Of a stretch of 32,892 nucleotides of DNA, positions 24,026 to 31,979 are shown in pieces. Source of the stretch: Nitrososphaera sp. (GTDB lineage: Archaea; Thermoproteota; Nitrososphaeria; Nitrososphaerales; Nitrososphaeraceae). The notes under the pieces were generated by a model. The model was not told where the DNA came from, did not search any database, and saw only the letters and a list, made by a program, of their open reading frames with translations. The position numbers and the translations under genes are program-made. Where the stretch lies: contig JAHEZV010000008.1 in the NCBI GenBank assembly GCA_023250885.1, positions 1-32,892 of the forward strand. The letters are read 5' to 3'. Numbering within the stretch: the stretch's first letter is position 1; each line of letters begins with the position of its first letter.

Positions 24026-24299
24026 CTTCAGGTTCTACTACTGTCTTGGACCTGCTCGGCTCTGAAGCAATGTCCTTGTAGAAATATTCGATTCCTACCT
24101 TGCCAAAGCCCCTTATCCTCTTGATCCTGCCCTGGACTGTAAGACGCGTAATTGCAAACCTTACATCCTGCTTGTTGCCGATCAAATGGTCAAGGTCCTT
24201 GCTAGTGACCTTGCCACTTTTGCTCCTGATGGCGGCATATACCGTCTCTATGAGGCCGGCGGAGCCATTTTTGAATTTGAATTGTTGAATCGTAGCCAT
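24012..24299 (-). CDS. Small winged-helix-like protein between the two MetH genes
   Basis: A 95-residue basic protein. Residues about 15-70 show a winged-helix-like pattern: GLIETVYAAIRSKSGKVTSK, DLDHLIGNKQDVRFAITRLT and GRIKRIRGFGKVGIEYFYK. ATG 24299 is close to AT-rich sequence on the upstream side. It lies on the strand opposite the MetH parts and overlaps the end of the first by 14 bases. Its position suggests it could regulate the pair, but this is only inference. No named family is recognised. Confidence 0.65.
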   Translation of the reverse strand: MATIQQFKFKNGSAGLIETVYAAIRSKSGKVTSKDLDHLIGNKQDVRFAITRLTVQGRIKRIRGFGKVGIEYFYKDIASEPSRSKTVVEPEATWY

Positions 24300-24413
24300 G
24301 CTTCTTACTTGCTTTTTTAATATAGAACAGGCAAGGTAGAATTTTCGGTATACTGTTTACTTTTTTTGACTGTCTGTATAGCAAATATACTGGGTTAATA
24401 AATAAAACATCAC

Positions 24414-26924
24414 TTGGTCCCACGGGTAAGTTCAGCTTTAAAGGCAGTAGATCTGAGGCAAGAGCCCCCACCCCTGATAATAGGCGAGCGCCTCAATACA
24501 CAGGGGTCTAGGAGGGCCAAGGACCTCGTCCTCGCCGACGATTTCGATGGGCTGGTGGACCTTGCAAGGGTGCAGGTGGAGGACGGCGCCCATTGTCTTG
24601 ACGTGTGCGTCGCAACCACAGAGCGGTCGGACGAGCTCCAGTTCATGACAAGGCTGGTCAAGCGCCTGAGCCTCGAGATAGACGCGCCGCTGGTCATCGA
24701 CTCAACAGACCCAAAGGTGGTAGAAGCCGCTGTAACACAGATACCCGGCAGGCCGATAGTCAACTCGATAAACCTTGAAGGCGACGGCTCGCGCTTCCAC
24801 GCGCTGGCACCCCTGATGGCCAAATACGGGCTGCCGGCGATAGCGATGTGCATCGGCCCAAAGGGGATGGCGAAAGCCCCACAGGAAAAGGTGGACGCTG
24901 CACAGCTGCTCTACGACACCGGCAAGCAGTACGGACTGCAAGCCTGGCAGTTTATCTTTGACGTGCTCACGTTCACGCTTGCGACTGGGGAGGCCGAGTT
25001 TGCCGACTCTGCCAAGAACACTCTTGAAGGCATTAGGATGGTCAAGCAAAGATTCCCCGAGTCGTTCACCACGCTTGGCCTGAGCAACGTGAGTTTCGGC
25101 CTGCAGGCAAATGCAAGGAAGGTAGTCAATTCCGTGTTCCTTTACCACGCGCTAAAGGCCGGCCTTGACGCAGTCATAATCAACGCCCGCGACATCATCC
25201 CGTATCCAGAGATCGACGAGCAGCAGAAAAAACTGGCCGAGGACTTGATATTCAACAATCATCCAAACGCGCTTGCAGAGCTCATCACACACTTTGAAGG
25301 CTCCAAGGCAGTTGCCGCCGGTCCCATCAAAAGAGTTGAACTCGACCCGAGCTGGCCGGCTGACAAGCGCTCCTACTTCCGAATTGTCAACAGGCTGAAA
25401 GAGGGGGTAGAGGACGACGTGGTGCAGGCAATTGCCGACCGGGCAAAGGGAGGCAAGGTAATCAGGCAAGATGGCAGGCTGGTGATTAAGGCGCCAACCA
25501 AAGAGGCTGCGCACGAGGCAGCGGTGGAAACGCTCAACGAGGTCCTGCTGCCTGCAATGAAGGAGGTGGGAGACAAGTTTGGCGCCGGGGAACTGATCCT
25601 GCCATTCGTGCTAAAGTCGGCAGAGTGCATGAAGGCGGCAGTGGCAGAGCTGGAAAAATACCTGATCAGGCAGGAAGGAGTGAGCAAGGGCAAGCTGGTG
25701 CTGTGCACGGTCTATGGTGATGTGCACGACATCGGCAAAAACCTTGTGAAAACTATTTTCGTGAACAACGGTTACACAGTCTACGACCTTGGCAAGCAGG
25801 TGCCCCTGCAAAAGATCCTGGAGAAAATAAGTGAGGTCAACGCGGACGCTGCGGGGCTGTCGGCGCTCTTGGTGTCGACCTCAAAGCAGATGCAGTATTT
25901 CGTAGAGCACGCTCGGCAGAACAACATGAAGGTGCCGGTGCTCTGCGGTGGCGCGGCTATAAACAGCAGCTACATCAACAGGATCGCAAAAGAGGAAGGC
26001 ATCTACAGGCCGGGAGTATTCTACTGCAAGACGGCGTTTGACGGGCTGAAGGTGATGAACAAGCTGATGTCGCCTGAGCGCAAGCAGTTCGTCGGTGAAT
26101 GGCACAACAAGCTGGAGAAATGGGACGAGCGGCAGCCAGTCGCAGTCGACCAGTCCCAGCTACCATCCAGCGGCATAAAGCCGGTGGCGCCGCCGGTCCT
26201 GCCTCATGTTAACGAGCCGGTTAGGATCGAGCCCTTGCAGGTAAAGCTCGACGAGGTGTGGAAATACCTCAACAAAAAGTCGCTCTTTGTGCTCCAGTGG
26301 GGAATGAGGGGCAAGGGTGCAAGCGACCAAGACCCTGAGAAGCTGATCGAGCAGTGGAAAGAGCGCGTGATAAAAGAAAGGCTGGTCGAGCCACGCGCGG
26401 TATATGGCTACTACAGGTGTCACAACCTGACGCCAAATCAGGGAGGAGCCGGCAGGCTGGCAGTCGACCTAGCAAATGGCAAGCAGGTGGTGTTTGAATT
26501 CCCGCGCTCGTCAAAGGACAAGCACCTGTGCCTTGCAGACTATTTTGGCGAGGAAGACGTCGCCGCGTTCCAGTCCGTGACGGTCGGCAACAGGGTCACA
26601 GAAGTGATCGACAGGTGGAACAGGCAGGACAAATACACGGACGCCTACTACCTGCACGGCCTTGCAGTCGAGACGGCAGAGGCGATGGCCGAGTGGATCA
26701 ACGCGAAAATCAGAGACGAGCTGAAGATAGGGAGCAAGCGCGGGCTCCGGTACAGCTGGGGCTACCCGAGCTGCCCAGACATCTCGCAACACCACCTCGT
26801 GTGGCAGATACTTGACCCTGCAAAATCCGGCATGAGGCTAACAGAGTCGGGTCAGATAGTGCCAGACCAGTCTACTGCAGCAATAGTCGTCCACCACCCT
26901 GAAGCAGAATATTTCGTGCTCTAG
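24414..26924 (+). CDS. metH: Methionine synthase pterin, cobalamin and activation modules (split MetH, C-terminal part)
   Basis: An 836-residue protein with the remaining MetH modules. Residues about 20-285 are a pterin-binding domain (LIIGERLNTQGSRRAKDLVL). About 330-440 form a helical cap, followed by the cobalamin domain with DVHDIGKNLV, whose H438 should be the lower axial ligand of cobalt. From about 600 onward is the SAM-dependent reactivation domain, with RGLRYSWGYPSCPDISQHHL. The start is TTG 24414, preceded by TTAATAAATAAAAC. It should transfer a methyl from a folate-type carrier to homocysteine bound by the separate N-terminal protein. Confidence 0.92.
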   Translation: MVPRVSSALKAVDLRQEPPPLIIGERLNTQGSRRAKDLVLADDFDGLVDLARVQVEDGAHCLDVCVATTERSDELQFMTRLVKRLSLEIDAPLVIDSTDPKVVEAAVTQIPGRPIVNSINLEGDGSRFHALAPLMAKYGLPAIAMCIGPKGMAKAPQEKVDAAQLLYDTGKQYGLQAWQFIFDVLTFTLATGEAEFADSAKNTLEGIRMVKQRFPESFTTLGLSNVSFGLQANARKVVNSVFLYHALKAGLDAVIINARDIIPYPEIDEQQKKLAEDLIFNNHPNALAELITHFEGSKAVAAGPIKRVELDPSWPADKRSYFRIVNRLKEGVEDDVVQAIADRAKGGKVIRQDGRLVIKAPTKEAAHEAAVETLNEVLLPAMKEVGDKFGAGELILPFVLKSAECMKAAVAELEKYLIRQEGVSKGKLVLCTVYGDVHDIGKNLVKTIFVNNGYTVYDLGKQVPLQKILEKISEVNADAAGLSALLVSTSKQMQYFVEHARQNNMKVPVLCGGAAINSSYINRIAKEEGIYRPGVFYCKTAFDGLKVMNKLMSPERKQFVGEWHNKLEKWDERQPVAVDQSQLPSSGIKPVAPPVLPHVNEPVRIEPLQVKLDEVWKYLNKKSLFVLQWGMRGKGASDQDPEKLIEQWKERVIKERLVEPRAVYGYYRCHNLTPNQGGAGRLAVDLANGKQVVFEFPRSSKDKHLCLADYFGEEDVAAFQSVTVGNRVTEVIDRWNRQDKYTDAYYLHGLAVETAEAMAEWINAKIRDELKIGSKRGLRYSWGYPSCPDISQHHLVWQILDPAKSGMRLTESGQIVPDQSTAAIVVHHPEAEYFVL

Positions 26925-26993
26925 TAAGGCCCTGGCTACCAACCACGCCAGAAATTACTGCCACTCTTAAGTAGCCGGCAAGTACAAATAGAA

Positions 26994-27350
26994 ATGATGG
27001 AATCAGCAAGCGAAGTGGCCAAGCGCGAGCTCCTCAGCTGGGCCGGCGTGACGGCGCACGATCATCGCTTTGGTGGCCTCGAATTTCGCGTCAACGGAAG
27101 GGAGATGGGGCACATGCACGGAGACGAGCTGGCAGACCTGCCGTTCCCAAAAGATGTCGGCAAGAAACTCATAGCCCAGGGCACGGCATCGCCTCATCAC
27201 TTTATCCCGCAGTCTGGATGGATAAGCTACTACATCAACGGGGCGGCCGACATTCCTGGATTGATAAAGCTGTTCCACATGCAATACGAGCGCATGACAA
27301 GCTATGACAAAAGGAAATCTACTCGCGTATCCTTAGCTCAAAATCTCTAA
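26994..27350 (+). CDS. DUF5519-family protein
   Basis: A 118-residue protein with the DUF5519 pattern: a conserved HMHGDELADLPFP segment, then ASPHHFIPQSGWISYYINGA and a C-terminal LIKLFHMQYERM. The histidines could bind a metal. The family is distantly linked in databases to luciferase-like names but has no proven activity. ATG 26994 is used; the second ATG follows directly. It lies 69 bases after the MetH C-terminal gene on the same strand and may share its transcript. Its end overlaps the broken minus-strand gene by 32 bases. Confidence 0.7.
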   Translation: MMESASEVAKRELLSWAGVTAHDHRFGGLEFRVNGREMGHMHGDELADLPFPKDVGKKLIAQGTASPHHFIPQSGWISYYINGAADIPGLIKLFHMQYERMTSYDKRKSTRVSLAQNL

Positions 27351-27611
27351 CCTCAGACTGCAATCCTTCGGAAAAGAGCACCCCCTTGACTGGATAGACT
27401 GCTTCTTTTGCCGGCGCGCTGTTGCGGTTATCGTGATCTGTATCTGCCCCGTCCGCGCATCCTACTTTGTGTTCGGCTTGCTGATGCTCTTTTCAATCCT
27501 GCCCGCGTCGGCGCTTGCGGCCTTGCTCTTGTTTGCTGCAATGACTGCGGCCATTTTGATTGCGGCAATTCTCGCGTCAAAACCTTTTTTCTTTTTACAA
27601 GATTCGTCCAT
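27319..27611 (-). pseudogene. Broken gene with nonsense codon and frameshift
   Basis: The minus strand from ATG 27611 encodes MDESCKKKKGFDARIAAIKM, with codon use like the neighbours, and stops at TAG 27464-27462. The same frame continues with DARTGQIQITITATA. A second frame then carries PAKEAVYPVKGVLF, SEGLQSEVRDFELRIRE and a TAG stop at 27321-27319; the switch is near 27415. The three pieces form a plausible roughly 95-residue protein, so I read it as a decayed gene. A hydrophobic plus-strand frame over the same bases is its mirror image. Family unknown. Confidence 0.4.
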
Positions 27612-27757
27612 CCCTTCGATCTAATTATGCAAAACGAACTCTTACACCTTGTTCAGATACTATCAACCTCCTACATTTTCTGCTGCCAACAAAAACAATA
27701 TTCTTCCCGCAATTCCCTTGATAAGATTATATTATTACAGGGCTTACACTTCATAAG

Positions 27758-28321
27758 TTGCACCTAAGAAGGGGCCACATCATGCTGATCGCCGGCGGGG
27801 CGATGGTTGCCATCAGCTTTTCAATGCTCGGATATTACGGCCTCCAATTCGTAAACAGCATCCAGCAGGATGAAAAGCTCAGGGTGGAGCCGGGCGGCTT
27901 GCTTGAAATAAAGCAGAACATCAACGCGAGCCAGGGCGCCTACGTGGTAGCCTTTCCCGATTTTGAAGGCCGGCCAGTAGTCACCATAAAGGATCCTGAC
28001 GGCCAGATCGTAATTGAGCGAACCATCGATCCGCCAATTGTCATTGAACCCTTCAAGGTCGAGCAGCCCGGCGTTTACACACTCGACCTTTCCAACCCGA
28101 CCGACCAGGTGCTGGAGGCGACCGTAGTCCTCGGGGACCAGGAAACGGTGCTGAGCTTGGGAATCAACCTCTCATCCGCCGTGACTGCGCTTGCGTTCAC
28201 CTCGCTGCTTGGCATAGGCGTAGGCGTAGCTGTGGCAATAGCGGGCGCCGTCATAACAGTTTTAGACAAGCGGCGGATAAACAAGATGAAACAGTTCGGC
28301 GACACCAGTGATCTGGTGTAG
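27758..28321 (+). CDS. Membrane protein with two helices and an extracellular beta domain
   Basis: A 187-residue protein. The first transmembrane segment is about residues 8-32 (IMLIAGGAMVAISFSMLGYY). A beta-rich segment of about 100 residues follows outside (QQDEKLRVEPGGLLEIKQNI ... GVYTLDLSNPTDQVLEATVV). The second helix is about 145-167, then basic KRRINKMKQF inside. The start is TTG 27758. It ends 11 bases before the ABC ATPase gene and is likely its operon partner. A sensing or scaffold role is inferred only. Confidence 0.7.
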   Translation: MHLRRGHIMLIAGGAMVAISFSMLGYYGLQFVNSIQQDEKLRVEPGGLLEIKQNINASQGAYVVAFPDFEGRPVVTIKDPDGQIVIERTIDPPIVIEPFKVEQPGVYTLDLSNPTDQVLEATVVLGDQETVLSLGINLSSAVTALAFTSLLGIGVGVAVAIAGAVITVLDKRRINKMKQFGDTSDLV

Positions 28322-28332
28322 GTTGACATATC

Positions 28333-29121
28333 ATGGCCAAGCTCGAAGCTAGAAACATCGGCAAGCAGTTTGTGGCGGTGCAGGGAACCGATACAAAGCC
28401 CATCATTGCAGTCAGGGGCATCAACCTGTCAATCGACGACGGGCAGTTCGTGTGCTTTGTAGGGCCATCAGGCTGCGGCAAGACGACTCTGCTAAACATC
28501 CTGGCGGGGCTTGACAAGCCTACAGAAGGCGAAGTGATCCTAGACGGCCACCCTGTGATCGAAACGGGCCCGGACAGGGTCATGGTTTTCCAGGAAAACG
28601 CGCTCTTTCCCTGGCTCAAGGTTGCAGACAATGTAGAGTTTGGGCTAAAGATGGCCGGCGTTGAAAAAGACAAGAGGCACGAGCGGGCGATGCACTACCT
28701 CGAGATGATGCAGCTGACCAAGTTTGCCAACGCCTACACTTACCAGCTGTCAGGAGGCATGAAGCAGAGGGTGGCAATAGCAAGGGCGCTTGCGATAGAC
28801 CCCGAAGTGCTCTTGATGGACGAGCCCTTTGCAGCCCTTGACAGCCAAACCCGCGACCTTTTGCTCGTCGAACTGCAATTGATATGGGCCCGGACGAAAA
28901 AGACGATAGCGTTTATCACACACAACATTCTGGAATCTGTCGTGCTCGGGGACAAGGTCATCGTGTTCACAAAGAGGCCGGGCACGGTGAAAAAAGAGAT
29001 ATCCGTCAACTATCGGCGGCCGCGGCTTCCAGAAGACGAGAATCTGCAGCCCTACTACCGGCAGGTCATTGACGCAATGAAGGGCGAAATATCCGCCAAA
29101 GAAGACGACGGCGTCATTTGA
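28333..29121 (+). CDS. ABC transporter ATP-binding protein, nitrate/sulfonate/taurine type
   Basis: A 262-residue ATPase of the NrtD/SsuB/TauB group. Walker A is GPSGCGKTT (about 44-52); the Q-loop is VMVFQENALFPWLKVADNV; the signature is QLSGGMKQR (about 137-145), Walker B VLLMDEPFAALD (about 159-170) and the switch histidine is in THN. The C-terminal region (FTKRPGTVKKEISVNYRRPR) is typical of the group. ATG 28333 is used. No permease or binding protein gene is nearby; the only neighbour on its strand is a two-helix membrane protein. Its stop overlaps the MetF-like gene by 8 bases. Confidence 0.85.
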   Translation: MAKLEARNIGKQFVAVQGTDTKPIIAVRGINLSIDDGQFVCFVGPSGCGKTTLLNILAGLDKPTEGEVILDGHPVIETGPDRVMVFQENALFPWLKVADNVEFGLKMAGVEKDKRHERAMHYLEMMQLTKFANAYTYQLSGGMKQRVAIARALAIDPEVLLMDEPFAALDSQTRDLLLVELQLIWARTKKTIAFITHNILESVVLGDKVIVFTKRPGTVKKEISVNYRRPRLPEDENLQPYYRQVIDAMKGEISAKEDDGVI

Positions 29122-29878
29122 GCTGCTTCAAGAGTTCCAAGCCGGATCCAAAGCTGTTGGGCGAAGTCAGGAGCACCCTATCTCCTATCCTGGCAGCCTG
29201 CCTGACAAAATCTGCTGCGTTCTTTTCATATTCAGACCAGTCAAGCCCGATTACCGAAGCCGACTGCCGGTTCTTGTCGGCCGGGACCATCACCACAGCC
29301 GCCACCTTGATCCCGTGGGGCTTGGCAAGGTCCACAATCTTGCCTAGGTCTGAGAGGGACGAAATGGACTGCGTGACAAGAGAGTGGGGCTTGGCCTCAA
29401 GCTTGTTCCGCACCGACATGGTAGACCAGTTCTGCGCGTTTGCCGGGAACGACAGATCCAGCTTTATGCTCGAGCTGTAGCCTTCCTTCGCGAGCATCCT
29501 GATTGCGGCGCTTGGCCGCAGTCCCGAATCGCTAGGCCCGTCTGCCGGATCATCGCCCATGAGCACCAGCATGCTGTCGACCCCGATCATGATCGCGTCT
29601 GACACTGCCTGGCAGAGGGAAGTGAAATTGCGATCCCGCACCCTGATGCTGCAGCTCAGCTTGCCCACATCCATGCGGCTCTTGATGTAGCCGGCTGCAG
29701 TGATGCTTGACACCCGGGGAATGCCTAGCACCGAGTCCGTCAGGTGTATCCCGCTGACAAGGCCGGCCAATTGCGATGCGCGGTCTGCCATCGCCTGCAT
29801 GTCGGCGTTCAGCTGCGCCAGGTCGAACCTGTCCCCTTTTACCATCTTGGGCGGGTTCAGCTCGTAGGATATCTTCAT
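29114..29878 (-). CDS. Methylenetetrahydrofolate reductase-like protein
   Basis: A 254-residue TIM-barrel protein of the MTHFR/MetF family: an N-terminal MKISYELNPPKM, GIHLTDSVLGIPRVSS, then VLMGDDPADGPSDSGLRPSA and the strand-end DLSFPANAQNW. It is shorter than bacterial MetF (about 290). It probably makes the methyl-folate or methyl-pterin donor used by MetH, 2-6 kb away on the other strand. The start is ATG 29878. Carrier and reductant are not evident from sequence. It converges with the ABC ATPase gene. Confidence 0.75.
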   Translation of the reverse strand: MKISYELNPPKMVKGDRFDLAQLNADMQAMADRASQLAGLVSGIHLTDSVLGIPRVSSITAAGYIKSRMDVGKLSCSIRVRDRNFTSLCQAVSDAIMIGVDSMLVLMGDDPADGPSDSGLRPSAAIRMLAKEGYSSSIKLDLSFPANAQNWSTMSVRNKLEAKPHSLVTQSISSLSDLGKIVDLAKPHGIKVAAVVMVPADKNRQSASVIGLDWSEYEKNAADFVRQAARIGDRVLLTSPNSFGSGLELLKQLK

Positions 29879-29942
29879 CGCTCGTACACAAAATCGACAT
29901 CAGGCATTATTAAATGCGAGGTCGCTTAATGAGAGCATATAT

Positions 29943-30533
29943 TTGACTGGCCCGTTCCCAGAATTGTTGCAAAGGAAAGAGATCTTGTCGCTGCTCAGGC
30001 CGGCCCTCTCAGAAAGGCCGTACCTGCCAGCGGATGCCACTTCAGCAACTCCGGCAGCTGTGCTCGTGATAATCCACTACCACCGCAACAGGCCGCTCGT
30101 GTTTTTGACAAAGCGAAGCTCCAGCCTAAAGTCACACAAGGGCGAGATATCTTTTCCCGGCGGCAGGTACGTCGAAGGCGACGGAACACTCCTTGTCACC
30201 GCGCTAAGGGAAACTGAGGAAGAAGTCGGGATCGCGTTCACGCCAGAGCAGGTGGCGGGCAGCCTGCGCGCAGTCCGCACGATGACATCGAACCACTTTA
30301 TCGTGCCCTTTGTAACGATACAGGATGTGCTGCCAAAGCACAGGACGGCAGCAAGCGAAGTCGAGGCGGTCATTGACGTGCCGCTCATTGAAACGCTCAT
30401 GAGCATCGAGCCAGACACCGAACACTACCGGCTTGCCCGCGACGCGTTCAAGTTCACCTACGGCAACAACGTGATATGGGGGGCGACAGCAAGGATCCTT
30501 AAGCAACTGCACGGTTTGCTCGTCAGCACCTAG
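29943..30533 (+). CDS. NUDIX hydrolase, CoA pyrophosphatase-like
   Basis: A 196-residue NUDIX protein. SSSLKSHKGEISFPGGRYVE precedes the Nudix box, GGRYVEGDGTLLVTALRE and TEEEVGI, matching the NUDT7/YeaB-type CoA pyrophosphatase motif (LxxHxGxxxFPGG). The C-terminal part has FKFTYGNNVIWGATARIL, typical of that group. It likely cleaves CoA or oxidised CoA to 4'-phosphopantetheine. The start is TTG 29943, following an AT-rich element. It is divergent from the MetF-like gene. Confidence 0.8.
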   Translation: MTGPFPELLQRKEILSLLRPALSERPYLPADATSATPAAVLVIIHYHRNRPLVFLTKRSSSLKSHKGEISFPGGRYVEGDGTLLVTALRETEEEVGIAFTPEQVAGSLRAVRTMTSNHFIVPFVTIQDVLPKHRTAASEVEAVIDVPLIETLMSIEPDTEHYRLARDAFKFTYGNNVIWGATARILKQLHGLLVST

Positions 30534-30682
30534 CAGGTGCGCGATTCCTGTATTTCAGCAAATTAGTTCTTTTATACTAGATCTCATCAGACCGTCGTGA
30601 TCTCTTCATCGCGTTTCGCTCCCACGGTTAACAGGTCATCATTTGAGCACCAAATACTGGCATTTGTAACTTATAGAGATAG

Positions 30683-30798
30683 CGGGCCCGGTGGTTTCTG
30701 CCCCTAATTAGGGGCAAACACTTATTGATCTTCTATATTTGCCGCGTGACGAGGCTTCTGTTTGGGCCCGTCGGGATTGCACCTTCAATTTCGAAGGT
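30683..30798 (+). ncRNA. Candidate structured non-coding RNA or DNA element
   Basis: Bases 30683-30690 (CGGGCCCG) can pair with 30763-30770 (TGGGCCCG) as an 8-bp closing stem. Inside lies the hairpin-forming palindrome 30699-30716, and possibly a short stem near GCCGCGTGACGAGGC. Immediately downstream is a 6-bp hairpin with 6-nt loop, ACCTTCAATTTCGAAGGT (30781-30798). A TATA-like box near 30570 could give a transcript through this region. No known RNA family is recognised. It may be a DNA-level operator or remnant of an inserted element. Confidence 0.3.
30699..30716. repeat. Perfect 18-bp palindrome
   Basis: TGCCCCTAATTAGGGGCA is a perfect palindrome, each half nine bases. It may be an operator for a dimeric regulator or a hairpin in RNA. 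It lies between the NUDIX gene and the SHOCT genes. Confidence 0.85.
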
Positions 30799-30876
30799 TC
30801 TAATACTTGACAGCCGCCGCCTAATATGCTTGGAAAAGTTTGTTAAACATGCTTAGGTAAAGTATGAGGTCAGAAT

Positions 30877-31209
30877 CTACTTCAAAGAGTCTTTCATTTC
30901 TTCAAATTCCTCTTTAGAAATTTCGCCTTTGGCAAATCTCATTTCTAAAATCTTTAGCGCCTCCGGGTCAATATTTTGGCAGTCGGTTTCTTTTCCAGAC
31001 TCCTTATTGTTAATGGTAGGTGGAGTGTATTCATTTGGTTGTGGTTTTGATTCATTTGATAAGGATGATTCCGAGACAGTTCTCCCTCTTGCTTTTTCGG
31101 TTCCTCTTGTAGCAGCATCTTTGGCACTATCATAACCTTTAGTACCGAGCTCGACACTCTTCTCTATGCCTTTTTCAGCTGTCTCTTTTAGCTTCTTTAA
31201 GAATCCCAT
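30877..31209 (-). CDS. Small SHOCT-domain protein
   Basis: A 110-residue protein. An N-terminal amphipathic helix rich in Lys/Glu (MGFLKKLKETAEKGIEKSVE) leads into a polar, Pro/Asn-rich linker, then a C-terminal SHOCT motif, about 82-108 (ALKILEMRFAKGEISKEEFE). SHOCT is a short domain found at protein ends and thought to aid oligomerisation. ATG 31209 directly follows the stop of the upstream SHOCT gene (1-base gap), so the two form an operon. Lower GC than the core genes. Confidence 0.75.
   Translation of the reverse strand: MGFLKKLKETAEKGIEKSVELGTKGYDSAKDAATRGTEKARGRTVSESSLSNESKPQPNEYTPPTINNKESGKETDCQNIDPEALKILEMRFAKGEISKEEFEEMKDSLK
30894..30939 (-). repeat. 46-bp direct repeat, copy 1 (SHOCT-coding)
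   Basis: This segment encodes the SHOCT motif of the small gene and is identical at 45 of 46 bases to 31228-31273, 334 bases away. The identity includes synonymous positions, pointing to recent duplication or gene conversion. Confidence 0.85.
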
Positions 31210-31210
31210 G

Positions 31211-31789
31211 TCATGCTAACATCTTTTTCATTTCTTCAAATGCCTCTTTAGAAATTTCGCCTTTGGCAAATCTTATCTTCAATACTTTTAGTGGATCTTC
31301 TGAAGGTTGTGGAGTCGGTGGTGGTTGTGAAGAAGCAGTTTGTGATCCCATACGACCTGGAAGTGCTGATTGTAGATGTTCGATCATTTTTACAATTTTC
31401 CTGTTGTCCTCCAAAGGATCGTATAAATTCTGTGCTCTGTCTGCACTTACTGTAAACGACCTTTCAGTGCCCATCATAAAAGTAATGCTGTCATTTCCAG
31501 CTAAAACATCGCATTGAGATAAATCATAAGACTCGATTATTTTCCTGTCATCATAATTTACAAATAACCACCTCTTGTTAGTTAATGCATAAAAGTGCTC
31601 TTTGACATCTTTCCAAGCAGGACTATTTTTTCTCCATTCTTTTGGTGTCTTGTAAGGACGATGTACCTTTAGCGGACCCCTTTGTGCCGACACACTCTGA
31701 TGATAAACTTCTACCACATGCTCGCCGGCTTCAAGGCCTGTTACCGAAAATTTATCACTGGTACTTGCCGTGGTCCACCCAAACACCAT
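31211..31789 (-). CDS. PH-like domain plus SHOCT-domain protein
   Basis: A 192-residue protein. Residues about 65-145 look like a bacterial PH-like (bPH/YokE-type) fold: EHFYALTNKRWLFVNYDDRK, IIESYDLSQCDVL and FMMGTERSFTVSADRAQNLY. A Pro/Gln-rich linker follows, then a C-terminal SHOCT motif (LKVLKIRFAKGEISKEAFEE). It begins MVFGWTTASTSDKFSVTGLE. The first gene of the SHOCT pair. PH-like plus SHOCT proteins are usually membrane-associated or stress-related, but no function is established. Confidence 0.72.
   Translation of the reverse strand: MVFGWTTASTSDKFSVTGLEAGEHVVEVYHQSVSAQRGPLKVHRPYKTPKEWRKNSPAWKDVKEHFYALTNKRWLFVNYDDRKIIESYDLSQCDVLAGNDSITFMMGTERSFTVSADRAQNLYDPLEDNRKIVKMIEHLQSALPGRMGSQTASSQPPPTPQPSEDPLKVLKIRFAKGEISKEAFEEMKKMLA
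31228..31273 (-). repeat. 46-bp direct repeat, copy 2 (SHOCT-coding)
   Basis: Second copy of the 46-bp segment, in the same orientation and reading frame, at the C-terminal coding end of the PH-like/SHOCT gene. The single difference from copy 1 changes GAA/GAG-type context near the motif end (t to g on the plus strand). Confidence 0.85.
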
Positions 31790-31979
31790 ATTAACTGACA
31801 GTAAAGATACAAGTCTATATAAATTTTGAAATTGATCTTATTATCACTCATGCACTTATTCAAAATGAACCAGTATGATTTGAAATATCTGGACACGAGG
31901 GTCGAAATATTTCCCAAAAAAGGAGCCCACTTGAAGTATCGTTAAATAGTACTTCTAAAAGAATGTGCTAGGAGAAAAT

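Larger units (their letters stand above)
30534..30876. other. 343-base gap with structured elements and no protein gene
   Basis: No reading frame here looks coding. The first part holds CTTTTATACTAG (about 30569-30580), a TATA-like element. The centre holds the palindrome and inverted repeats listed separately. The last part (30799-30876) is AT-rich and featureless, marking the switch to the AT-rich tail of the window. Confidence 0.5.

Noticed and set aside
27433-27624. Hydrophobic plus-strand frame that resembles a membrane protein
   Set aside because: The complementary strand has more natural codon use and convincing protein pieces; the hydrophobicity is the mirror of Ala/Lys-rich codons. 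Kept as a doubt, not as a gene.
30745-30800. Minus-strand sequence resembling a tRNA T-arm and acceptor end (GGTGCAATCCCGACGGGCCC)
   Set aside because: No matching 5' acceptor, D arm or anticodon arm at tRNA spacing; the T-loop is not TTCAAAT. Not enough for a tRNA or attachment site.
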